A stretch of 64,000 nucleotides of DNA. Origin: Callipepla californica brunnescens. Taxonomy: Eukaryota > Chordata > Aves > Galliformes > Odontophoridae. Numbering within the stretch: the first letter of the stretch is position 1; each line of letters starts with the position of its first letter. A program made the translations under genes and the position numbers. The stretch covers positions 2,790,001 to 2,854,000 of the forward strand of contig JALIRH010000049.1 of assembly GCA_023055505.1 (NCBI GenBank). The letters run 5' to 3'. Below are positions 1 to 9,803 of the stretch, in pieces. The notes beneath the pieces are model-generated. The model was not told the DNA's origin and made no database searches. It worked only from the letters and a program-made list of their open reading frames with translations.

Positions 1-1465
1 CATTGATTCCTATGGTCCCATTGATCCCTAAGGCCCCATTGAGTTCTATGGCCCCATTGATTCCTATGGTCACATTGATCCCTAAGGCCCTATTGAGTTC
101 TATGGCCATATTGATTCCTACGGCCCCATTGATTCCTGTGGCCCCATTGATCCCCATGGCCCCATTGATCCCTCTGGCTCCATAGATTCCTATGGCCCGA
201 TTGATTCCTATAGTCCCATTGATCGCTGTGGCCCCATTGATCCCTATGGTTTCATTGATTACTATGGCCCCATTGATTCCTGTGGCCCCATTGATCCCTA
301 TGGCTCGATTGATCCCTATGTCCCCATTGATTCCTATGGCCCCATTGATCCCTATGGCACCATTGATCCCTATGGCCCCATTGATTCCTATGCCCCATTG
401 ATTCCTATGGCCCCATTGATTCCTATGGCCCCACTGATTCCTATGGTCCCATTGATCCCTGTGGCCACATCGATTCCTATGGCCCCATTGATTCCTATGG
501 CCCCATTGATTTCTACGGCCCCATCGATCCCTATGGCCCCATTGATCCCTATTTCCCCATTGATTCCTATGGCCCCACTGATTCCTATAGTCCCATTGAT
601 CGCTGTGGCCCCATTGATCCCTATGGTTTCATTGATTCCTATGGCCCCATATATTCCTATGGCCCCATTTATCCCTATGTCCCCATTGATGACTATGGCC
701 TCATTGATACCTATGGCCCCATTGATCACTATGGTCTCATTGATTCCTATGGCCCCATTGATTCCTATGGTCCCACTGAGTTCTATGGCCCCATTGATCC
801 CTATGGTCCCATCAATCCCTACGGCCCCATCGATCCCTATGGCCCAATTGATTTCTATGGCCCCATTGATTCCTATGGTCCCACTGATCCCTATGGCCCC
901 ATTGATTCCTGTGGCCCCATTGATTCCTGTGACCCCATTGATCCATATGGCCCCATTGATGCCTATGGCCCCATTGATTCCTGTGGACCCATTGATCCCT
1001 ATGCCCCATCGATCCCTATGTCCCCATTGATCCCTATGACCACATTGATTCCTATGGCCCCATTGATTCCTATGGCCCATTTGATTCCTGTGGCCCCATT
1101 GATCCCTATGGCCCCATCGATCCCTATGTCCCGATTGATCCCCATTTCCCGATTGATTTCCATGGCCCCATTGATCCCTATGGCCCCATTGATTCCTATG
1201 GCCCCATTGATTCTTACGGCCCAATTGATTCCTATGGCCCCATCGATTCCTATGGCCCCATTGATCCCTATGGCCCCGTTGATTCCTATGGCCCCATTGA
1301 TCCCTATGGCCCCATTGATTCCTATGGCCCCATTGATCCCTATGGCCCCATTGATCCCTATGTCCCCATTGATTCCTATGGCCCCATTGATTCCTATGGC
1401 CCCATTGATTCCTATGGCCCCATTGATCCCTGTGGCCCCATTGATCCCTGTGGCGACATTGATCC
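1..1465. repeat. 18-bp minisatellite array, block A
   Basis: Tandem array of an 18-bp unit, consensus GGCCCCATTGATTCCTAT, with common variants at the middle positions (GATTCC, GATCCC, GAGTTC). The unit length is a multiple of three, so four of the six frames stay open: MAPLIP-type and YGPIDS-type hexapeptides on the plus strand, GINGAI-type and RNQWGH-type on the minus strand. The other two frames carry a stop in every unit. The block is cut by the window start and ends at a junction with CR1 that recurs at 49264. The long open frames follow from the unit length and I do not call them genes. Confidence 0.97.
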
Positions 1466-2469
1466 ATAGATTCATAGATTCATGAGGTTTGAAAGGACCT
1501 AGAAGATCATCTAGTCCAACCATCCTCACACCACTATCCCTACCAACCAAGCTACTAAGTCAAATCCCTTAGCACCCCATCCAAACGCTTCTTGAACAGC
1601 GCTAGGGACGGTGCCTCAACCCCCTCCCTAGGCAGGCCATTCCAGTGCCGAACAACTCTCTCAGAGAATAAATTTTTCCTCAAGTCTAATCTAAATCTTC
1701 CCCAACACAACTTGTGGCCATTCCCTCTCGTCCTGTCATTAGTTACCTGGGAGAAGAGGCCGACCCCCTCCTCACCACAGCCTCCCTTCAGGAAGTGGTA
1801 GAGTGCAGTGAGGTCTCCTCTGAGCCTCCTTTTCTCCAGGGTAAACAATCCCAGCTCCCTCAGCCGCTCCTGGTCACGCTTGTGCTCCAGACCCCTCACA
1901 GCTTTGTCACCCTTCTCTGAACACGTTCCAGGGCCTCGATGTCTCTCTTGTAGTGAGGGGCCCAACACTGAACACAGTACTCGAGGTACAGGGGATGATC
2001 CCCTCCCTGCTCCTGCTGGCCACACTGTTCCTAATCCAGGCCAGGATGCCGTTGGCCTTTTTGGCCACCTGGGCACACTGCCGGCTCACGTTGGGCATCA
2101 ACCAACACCCCCAGGTCCTTTTCCTCTGTACACTCCTCAAGCCGTTCTGCCCCAAGCCTATAGCATTGCATGGGGTTATTGTGGCCAAATACAGCACCCG
2201 GCACTTGGCCTTATTGAACCTCATCCCAATGAGCTCAGCCCAACTGTCTAGCCTATCCAGATCCCGCTGAAGGGCCTCCCTACCCTCAGGCACATCCACA
2301 CATCCTCCCAACTCGGTGTCATCCGCAAACTTACTGAGGGTGCACTCAATCCCCTCATCCAGGTCATCAATAAAGAGATTAAACAGTATGGGCCCCAATA
2401 CCGACCCTTGGGGGACACCACTCGTGACAGGACGCCAGCTGGACTTAACACCGTTCGCCACCACGACAG
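1466..2469 (-). mobile_element. CR1 LINE, 5'-truncated, copy 1
   Basis: The plus strand starts with the reverse complement of a CR1 3' tail (ATAGATTCATAGATTCATG, then GAAAGGACCT and ATCATCTAGTCCAACC). It runs about 1 kb into reverse-transcriptase coding sequence on the minus strand and stops where AT-rich repeats begin. Tail and protein motifs are those of avian CR1 non-LTR retrotransposons, which are usually 5'-truncated. A near-identical copy lies at 49265-57570, with the same flanks on both sides. Confidence 0.93.
1555..2467 (-). pseudogene. CR1 ORF2 reverse transcriptase, C-terminal part, broken
   Basis: The minus strand encodes the RT palm region, including [10 protein letters not shown] and the catalytic FADDTEL motif (about 2460-2230). 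A different frame (about 2076-1555) carries the conserved CR1 C-terminal region with [23 protein letters not shown] and VVRHWN motifs. The frame is lost near 2190; the paralogous copy at 57131-57560 reads further in the original frame. In a full-length CR1 this ORF encodes endonuclease plus RT for target-primed reverse transcription. The endonuclease and N-terminal RT are missing, so this is a dead fragment. Confidence 0.9.
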
Positions 2470-2858
2470 TATAAACATATATATCTTTACACAAATATAC
2501 AAATTTAGATTTTTGTATATAAATATATAAATTTATCTTTCTATATGAATACAAAAATTTATCTTTTGATGTAAATATATAAAAGTATACTTCTCAAAAG
2601 AGCTGTCAGGCTCCAGAACGTGCGGCCCAGGGAGGTGTTGCAGATACCGACCCCGGGGCTGTGAAGGAGCGTTTCGCCCTCGCGCTGAGGGCCACGGTTC
2701 AGTAGAACTGCTGGGGACGGCGTGACCTCGTAGGTTGGGTTCTCCGAACGCTGCTGCCAATTGCCCAGCCCTCCAGTTTGGCGAGATCTCTCAGCAGGAC
2801 GTCCTAAGGGAGTCAGGAGCTCACCCCAAATCCGTGCGATCCGCAAACCTGCTCAGTG
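2470..2858. repeat. AT-rich 26-bp tandem repeat plus shared spacer
   Basis: 2499-2576 consists of three imperfect 26-bp units (for example ATATAAATTTATCTTTCTAT followed by ATGAAT), with a partial fourth unit before them. About 280 bp of GC-richer sequence of unknown origin follows. The same arrangement is present at 57571-57959, so it belongs to the duplicated block. I see no gene in it. Confidence 0.75.
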
Positions 2859-3138
2859 TGTGCCACGGTTTTATGATTTTGGGGCATTGGTATTCCACAT
2901 CGTAACATCATGGAGTGCATGAAGAGTCAAAGAGTCAGGGCTCCAGCTCCGCGGATCATCAGTAGTTATGGGTGTACCTGTCCCAGAAGAGAAGAACTCC
3001 ATTCCCCAGAGCACTGTGCGATGCTTTGTATTTTTACGTATTTTCTGATCAGAGGAAAAGATATCAACTGCTGGTGTGTCACGGGACGCTCTCTTTCCTT
3101 CGGGATCACTCGGCAGTGGGTGCTCGCTGCACTGAAGG
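2859..3138 (+). mobile_element. ERV-L-type LTR, 3'-truncated
   Basis: It begins TGTGCCACGGTTTTATGATT and matches, with substitutions, the LTRs at 23138, 28970 and 57960. Shared blocks include GTATTCCACATC, CTTTGTATTTTTACGT and GGGACGCTCTCTTTCC. It breaks off at 3138 in GTGCTCGCTGC, where the copy at 57960 continues to its proper TTGACA end. It is followed directly by an unrelated dispersed repeat, so its 3' part was lost by recombination. Confidence 0.85.
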
Positions 3139-3335
3139 GCTGACCACCAGCGGGGAAGGATCTCTGGTTGGAGATCCCTCCCTGGTGGAGTTATCGGCAA
3201 GCCTCAACCATCACCAAGGTGAGCCAATCTCTTCTGCTATTTGTTTGTATACCATCTACTTAAAGCCTACCAAAGATATACCACCTTTCGCACCATTTCC
3301 TTGAGTGCTTTCCTCGGGGTTATTTGACCTACAGA
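3139..3335. repeat. Dispersed repeat, copy 1 (pair with 9606-9803)
   Basis: About 197 bp starting TGAAGGGCTGACCACC and ending near TTATTTGACCTACA. It matches 9606-9803 over its whole length with moderate divergence. It may be the end of an LTR of another family, because the ends resemble LTR termini. I do not recognise the family. Confidence 0.6.
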
Positions 3336-4714
3336 GGTGGTTTGTTTTCCTGCTCCAGCAATTAATCGGACAGGCCTCGGTGCCCCGATCCTTTAAAAAA
3401 AAAACAACCCTCCAATCTTTCAAACTTTGCGTGGACCGCTCCTCATCTTTCTGCATCACTTAGAGAAAAAGAAGAAGTCATTCTCTTTACGGGATTACTG
3501 TCACCATATTAAGAATCCTTTCCATCTCACACGTGCGGAAGAGCTCCTTCACCTCCTTGAATACTTTGAGCCCTCCTTTTGATGCCTAATTAAGTTGCAA
3601 TCAATCCTTTGCAGCATTGCATCTCCCACTTTGTCATCCTGTGATGCATGAGGGCAGCTGAGCCTTATGGTTTTAGGTAAGCGAGAAACAGTTCTTGTCG
3701 TTAAGGGCACGCTTTTCTTTCACACTTTGAAATGCCGTTTCTCAGTCCTTAAAAGCATTCCCTTCTTCACCGACCGTGGCTTGTGAAGAAGGAAAGTCAG
3801 CTTTAGGATGTTTGGGATTTTGTTTTTAGGCCACACTGATCGACTCGGCGCTTCTTAGGAATTACCCATTTATTACTTAGGCAGAAATTGACAACAGGAA
3901 AATGCTCAGCGGGAATGCCAGGTTTGGCACACCCGGATCAGAAATCCCAAAACCTGCACGATTTCTGACTTCTTCGTGTTTGATGCACCGTTACCTCTGC
4001 CAAACGAAGGCAAGACGCTGAGTTATGAGACGACGGTAAATGTGACGTGCCAGGAACGCGTTACAAAGAGAACAGTTCCGTGGTAAAACAGTGAAGGAAG
4101 GATAACCACGCAATGGCCCCAACATCTTGTTTGTTGGAACTGCTGCTCCGTTGAGCCGCCATGCGCCTATTTTGAAGGCATGTGGTTTGGCTAATATTTC
4201 ACAATTGCACATATTTTTTTTCATGTTATCCTGTATAGGATGTATACGTTGTCTGCATGCATATGCAGGACATCCCAGAATACACAGCTGCTGTGTCGCA
4301 ACAGCTCAGTGCTCTCTGCTGCTGACCAACGGTGCTTTATCACTGCGCTCTCCTACGTACACACAGTGATATAAAATACCTAACGCCACACAAGAAACAC
4401 CAGCTTTTTCACAAGTGTTTACCGCACAGAAAAAAGAAAAAAACAAAAACAAATGCATGCCAGCAGTGAACGCTCACAATGGCAAGCTGAACTGTTCGTC
4501 ATCCCTTGGTGTGCACCTCAGGCGGATTCTTCTGGAGTTGCGTCTGAGTGCTTTTGAAGACCGGCACGCCTTTGCAGACAAGCTGAGGTACGGCTGTAAG
4601 GCCTGTGGGAAGAGGAGCTGGGAGCAATAGATGCTCTCTAGGGGACAAGGGGAGGGCCGGGGTCCATCACCCTAGCCAGCACCGGGGCAGCCAGGGGCAC
4701 CGGAGCAGCCACAG
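3336..4714. other. No recognisable gene
   Basis: Mixed-composition DNA with short poly-A and poly-T stretches. I see no coding exon, no LTR ends and no tandem repeat in it. Confidence 0.5.
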
Positions 4715-4857
4715 GGGCCCATCCCTAGCGCTGTTCAAGAAGCGTTTAGATGAGGTGCTAAGGGATTGGATTGAGTAGCTTGGTGGGTAGGGATGGTGGT
4801 GGGAGGACGGTTGGACTAGATGATCTTAGAGGTCCTTTCCAACCTCATGAATCTATG
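4715..4857 (+). mobile_element. CR1 3' tail fragment, sense orientation
   Basis: It contains the end of CR1 ORF2 (a CTGTTCAAGAAGCGTTTAGA block) followed by the typical tail GGACTAGATGATCTTAGAGG and TCCTTTCCAACC, ending ATGAATCTATGAAA. It is only about 140 bp long and non-coding. Its orientation is opposite to the CR1 at 1466-2469. Confidence 0.88.
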
Positions 4858-6342
4858 AAATTGGTCCACTGGGTGAGCTCAGTGGCCCCATAGCCAGGCA
4901 GGACTGTGTGGAGCTGGAGCCCAGCCTGGCTGCAGCCTCACTAAAGCAGGAGCTGATGGTCCTGGTATGAGGAGGGGCCTGATCAGCTCCAGGATACCCA
5001 AGTGGGTCAGGCCGAGCGCTTTGAGTCCTCAGGCCCTGACATTATCTCACCGAGAGGACACAATAAAATAATGCGCGGGGTTGTTCATGTGCTTTGCAGG
5101 TATGGAGATCTGTCTGAAATATTGGTTTATATTGGTTTATACAGTCAGCAGTCAATTCCATATGTGCAGCTTTGCACATATACATACCACATTACTGAGA
5201 TGTCGATGACATCTGAGCACCTCAGCAAAATCAGTCCCTGCCAATAAGCGATATAACAGCTAAGTTTCCTTTCCCCTTTTTTTTTTCCTTTCCCCTTTTT
5301 TTTTTCCTTCCTTTCCCCCCTTTTTCCTTCCTTCCTTTCCCCCCTTTTTCCTTCCCTTCCCCTTCCCTTCTGCAAATGTTGATTGCGTCCTCCTGCTGTT
5401 CCTGTTGTCTCCCCCAATCTTGTTGTTCCCGCTGAACACCAAACAATACCATTTTGTTATTCCCCTCAACCCCAAACTACTTTATAACATGTTTTTGTTT
5501 CATGGAATGTTCTGGGCCCCGATGATGCATGCGCATCAGGACCGGGGGGAGGTGGGAAGCCCTCATCCTGCTGCACATGCTGATCCCAACCCCCGTGGAC
5601 CGGAGCAGCGGACGGCGTGGACTTCTTCTCTGGTATAATCAACAAAGGATCACACCTCGATACTGATCTGAATCCACGTTGCTGTCTTTGCCTTGAGAAC
5701 CCTAATTCTGACTATTGTTCTGACATTCATTTTTTGTCCTTGTAGATGTTTGCTGTGGAAACGTTTGCTGCGTCTCTCTACTGATCCGTCCGGGCCTCAA
5801 ACTACTTTGTGCCAACACAAAGCGTAGGAGAGCTGCATCTCCTTCCCTCCTGAGTGCAGCCTTCATCCTCCAGCACCCTTCTCCTGACACCCTCATTTCC
5901 AGCATGCAAGGAATCAAGAGTGCCCTCGTTTGCTGCATGTCCCAGCTCCCCTCCCAGCTTCGGCAGTGCCTCCCAGCCCACCAAACCTGGCCGTCCCCAC
6001 CGTGCCCCGTGCCGCCGCTGAGTCTCTTCCAGTCTATGCCGACCTCAGCTGAAATACAGAGCAGGGAGAGAGCCTCAGGAAGATCCGGGCCAAGAGATGT
6101 GTGAGAGAAGTCATGTTGTCATGGGGAGGTGAAGGGGTGGGAAAAGATCCCAATTTCTAAGTGACAAACTGAGATGTTGTGGTGGAAGAAGCTGTGTGTT
6201 TGGCAGTGGAAGAGCACAGCCACTCAGGAACCAACTGAACGATGTCCCTCCGACATTTCACCCTTTTTAAATTCACCTGCTGTAACCAAACTTTTACTTT
6301 TCTACCTCTCCTCCAAAACAACAACAAAAAATGACAACTCAC
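4858..6342. other. No recognisable gene; includes pyrimidine-rich tract
   Basis: Unassigned DNA. The one clear feature is a C/T-rich low-complexity stretch at about 5264-5375, listed separately. 5480-5760 has a mixed LTR-like composition, but I could not define termini. Confidence 0.45.
5264..5375. repeat. Polypyrimidine low-complexity tract
   Basis: About 110 bp made almost only of C and T (runs such as TTCCTTTCCCC followed by long poly-T). It gives lysine/glycine-rich spurious open frames on the minus strand. Confidence 0.9.
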
Positions 6343-6462
6343 TTGTTTCTCTCGCGCCACGATCTTCCTGTCCTGTTCATGGATCTGATCGTTCTTCAAT
6401 TCCAGAACGTGTCTGAAGCTCCTCAGATTTTCTTCTAAGGGCAGATACGGAGCTTTTGCCAT
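6343..6462 (-). CDS. Possible coding exon of a coiled-coil protein
   Basis: A 120-bp open segment on the minus strand, preceded by TTTCCTAG (acceptor) and followed by GTGAGT (donor). Both ends are in phase 0. The 40 residues are rich in E, K, Q and R with heptad-like spacing (…LRSFRHVLELKNDQIHEQDR…). This resembles the central coiled coil of the MTUS1/MTUS2/CCDC69 family as I remember it, with a block like V-x-E-x-K-N-x-x-I-H-x-x-D. A second phase-0 exon candidate lies upstream on the same strand (7547-7612). No further exons could be followed, so this may be a real host gene, a duplicated exon fragment or chance. Confidence 0.35.
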
Positions 6463-7546
6463 CTAGGAAACGTGCCAGCAATTTGTCTGTGTCGGCCACA
6501 AATGCATCTTCAGCCGTGAGGTGAAGATTCCCAAAAGTCTACCCAGCGGTTTAGGACTGATGGTGCAATGAAGGGCAGATGGAGGCGGCCTCCCTCAGCC
6601 GGTCTGAACCCTGACATTCTCCTGTGGCACACCCCTTTCTGTGGGCAGCCGCTGGAACCTTCCTCATGGCCTGCCTCGTGGTTCGATGCTGCTGATCCAT
6701 GGCTTTCTGGATGTCTTGGACTGTGACCCACACTAGTGAGCTGCCTTGGAGTAGCGGGCGTTGACATCACGGGGACACAGCAAAATCTGTCCTGTCATTA
6801 TATAAACTCAGTACTGCAGCGGGCATGGAAGGCGCTGACGCTACCTGTCTCCATGGCCAAGCCGTTTTCAGACACTTGTGCTCCTTTCCTAAGGAGTTTT
6901 CCCCCCTAAAAGCCTCCAGAGCCCCTCACCCACCCTACTATGTCCATTCCCCATCCCCCACCATCTTGCTTACGTGGCTGTGCTGTGACCACGCTGAAAT
7001 GACCCAAATTAAAGAAAACCCATTTTAGGTTTCTTTCATTTCAGATAAATAACTGCAGAAAGTGTTCGCTTGCACACTGTAAATTAATAACTTGGCCCCA
7101 GTAGACAGCAGCTGAACAAATATTTAATGGCCAGACAGGTCCGTCCACAGAAGCCGAGGAAAAAAATGAGGCAGTGCAGAGAACATCAGAGAAGTTTGCT
7201 CAGAATGTGAACAGGACGAGTGTGAAAAGACGAGAAGTAAAGAGAAAGAGAGGAAGAAGATGAACGCGTGATATAGAGTACAGGGAATGTTTCGGAAACG
7301 GAGCTACACAGGTTGGGTGAGAGAACAGAGGATAGAGGGAAGACCACTGACAGCAGCCCTGCGCTGAGGTGTGTTCAGGACAAAGCCATCGGCGCCGATG
7401 TTCCCACAGGATTCAAGATCTGGGGTCATGACTGAGGTGTGAGCCCCCGGCCTCGGGGTGGGACCCCATTGCTAACTCTGCTGTGTGCCATACGCAGAAG
7501 CACAGATCTCGATGGCTACGTAACAATAGTTGCCAACTACCTTCAC

Positions 7547-7612
7547 CTGCTCCTCACTGTTTTTGTTCAAAGCCTCCTCAGACGGGTTTGCTTTGGCCTT
7601 CAGGGACTGGCT
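7547..7612 (-). CDS. Possible coding exon, same strand as 6343-6462
   Basis: A 66-bp minus-strand segment bounded by a pyrimidine-rich acceptor (CACCCTCCCCTTCCAG) and a donor (CAG then GTGAAG). It encodes 22 polar residues in phase 0 at both ends (SQSLKAKANPSEEALNKNSE…). The composition fits a coiled coil. Support comes from the paired splice sites and from the second candidate 1.1 kb downstream on the same strand. The family is not identified with certainty. Confidence 0.27.
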
Positions 7613-9605
7613 CTGGAAGGGGAGGGTGCCTACCTGGTCCTGGAGGAGAGGAGAAATGAGCACACTGCTGTGTTATCGATCACCCCTCTCACATTCACAC
7701 AGCCCAGTCTGAGCTGTGCCACCACCAGGGGAGATGACCACGGCCCAGAAACCACTGCCAGGCGAATTTTTAACACAAGGACACTTGAACGTACGATGGG
7801 CTTATCGTAACGAAGTGCCTCGGGGAAGCCCGAGATCCCTGCAATGCCTGCAGCTAGCTGGCAGCGGCTGCCCTTGCTCCGTGACGTGTCTTCAGTGCTA
7901 AATCACCCCGTCACCTCGGCACAAATAAGAACAACCAGGCCTCCTCCAGACAGCGGGCGTTTATGGCGCGGGCGTGAAAGAGATCTGCTGAACAGTTCCT
8001 GCGGTCTGAACAGATTCTCATCGTGCTTCCTCTACCTTTGTAGGCAACATTCCATCCTGCTCGGGGGCTCCTGAGAGGATAATGAGCAGCCGTGAGTTAA
8101 CGGAGTGGGCTTTGAATGGCATCTCTGAGCTACCGGTGGGAACAATGTGCTATTTTAAGCAGTCTCATTTCTGTTCCCATGAAAGGCATCCCTGCGCCTT
8201 CCATGCACCTGCAAAAGCTGCGGTCGCTGCGAGGCCACGTTCTGTGTTTTGTGTTTGTCATTTCTCAGCTGTAACGCTGCATCAGTGTGCGCTTCAGGAT
8301 AGGCTGACACACCTGGAGCTGCCAATGCTGCACGAGGAGCACAGTGACGAGTAACAGTACGCACCAGTTGGGGTTTTTCTAAATCGTAATGATCTCTGAC
8401 CAGGCAGTCAAACAGAGCTGGCACTTTGTGCTCACACAAGGTTTCCAAAGTTAACACGGACCCCAGCTGTGCTTTTCTCCCTCTAGGTCTGCCTGCTCTT
8501 CCCTTCCAGACGCTGTATAATTCGAATCAGGCAAAGCAGGGAGAAGAGCCCAAGGGGCAGCGTGGCTGCTCATCTTTGGATGGAGCAGAAGAGGCCTTCA
8601 GAGGAGCTGAGCCTGGCACAAGGGTCCCTGTGCTGGAAGGATGTGTGGGGACCCACGGGAGTCGTGGCCTCGCAATGGGCGCCACAAACTACAGCTGGGA
8701 GGAAGCGAGGACCCAGTGTGCTCTGCCAGCACCGCTGTGGGGTGGGAAATAACAGAACTGCTAACCTGGAGGCACGGCCGCATCTGTTCAAAGCTTTCCT
8801 TTAATTGTGTTTTCTCCAGTTCGGAAGGAGCAGCCAGTTCTTGGGAAGACACACAGACACGACATCGCTAAGTGAAGTCCAGCAGAGCAGGGGATGGGAG
8901 CACAGAGGCTGGGAGCCAGGCACCGCATGGGAAACAGCTTCAGGGCACGGAGGTTGAGGAAGAAACCAGCAGTAACACGCCATGGGGTTCTGGGAGAGCT
9001 GCTTTGAGGATCAGCATTTCCCAGCCTTGCAGCGGTCCCTCTATGTCTGCGTGGTCAAATTTGGATTTCTCACATCTGTCAGCTCCCAGGGGCTGTGATC
9101 CAAAAAGGTTCAGTATAAAAGCGGGCAAACAACCACAGCAGGGTGAGTATCTCCAAGCCAGGGGGTTTGAAAGTGGGTACATTGACGAGTTTGGATTGCA
9201 GTTTCTTTGGGGAGATAAAAAGGGGAGCCAGCAGCTTGGACGCAAAAAGGCAAATAACGGTGCTTGGCCAGGAGCTGCGGAGGACCTGTAAGGTTTAACG
9301 ACGCTGTCACACCCTGGAGACAAAATGTCCTCTTTTTCTAGTACATGATTAAGGGTTTCACTGCTAGAAAAGTTGCCTCGGACTGATTAATAACCAGAAG
9401 TTAATCAACAAAGTGGAATAGTTTACCCTCCAACCCAAGGGCATGAGACTGGCATTCGGTACTGTGTGGGAACTGCTGGATCACGGCCTGAACCACTGAT
9501 GGATCACCTGAGGCGAGCACTGAGTCAGCCGCAGGGCCACAGGTGAAGGTAACGTACCTGTGTGATCAGAAGGGGTGGGGTCTGGCTCCACCTCTCCCAG
9601 ACCCC
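7613..9605. other. No recognisable gene
   Basis: Unique-looking DNA with several short open frames of unremarkable composition. A minus-strand stretch near 8345-8450 encodes a plausible-looking peptide next to a GTGCGT, but it lacks a convincing acceptor. Confidence 0.4.
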
Positions 9606-9803
9606 ATTGAAGGGCTGACCACCACCAGGGAAGGATCTCTGGTTGGGGATCCCTCTGTAGTGGAGTAATCAGCGAGCCTCAACCGTCATCTCTTTCCTTA
9701 CTAGTTATCTGTATGTCATCTACTTAAGCCCATCTAAAATATACCGTCTTCGGCACTATTTCTTTTGGGTGCTATTCTTGGGGGTTATTTGCCCTACAAG
9801 TAA
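9606..9803. repeat. Dispersed repeat, copy 2 (pair with 3139-3335)
   Basis: It starts TGAAGGGCTGACCACCACC and ends near TTATTTGCCCTACA. It is co-linear with 3139-3335, including GGAAGGATCTCTGGTTGG and the CATCTACTTAA block. The sequence before it (9540-9605) may belong to the same element but is absent from copy 1. Confidence 0.6.

Noticed and set aside
1..1465. CRISPR-like array (short direct repeats)
   Set aside because: There are no distinct spacers; the whole unit repeats every 18 bp, and the genome is vertebrate.
8345..8450. Third minus-strand exon candidate upstream of 7547-7612
   Set aside because: A GTGCGT donor-like site is present, but there is no pyrimidine tract with AG at a matching position.
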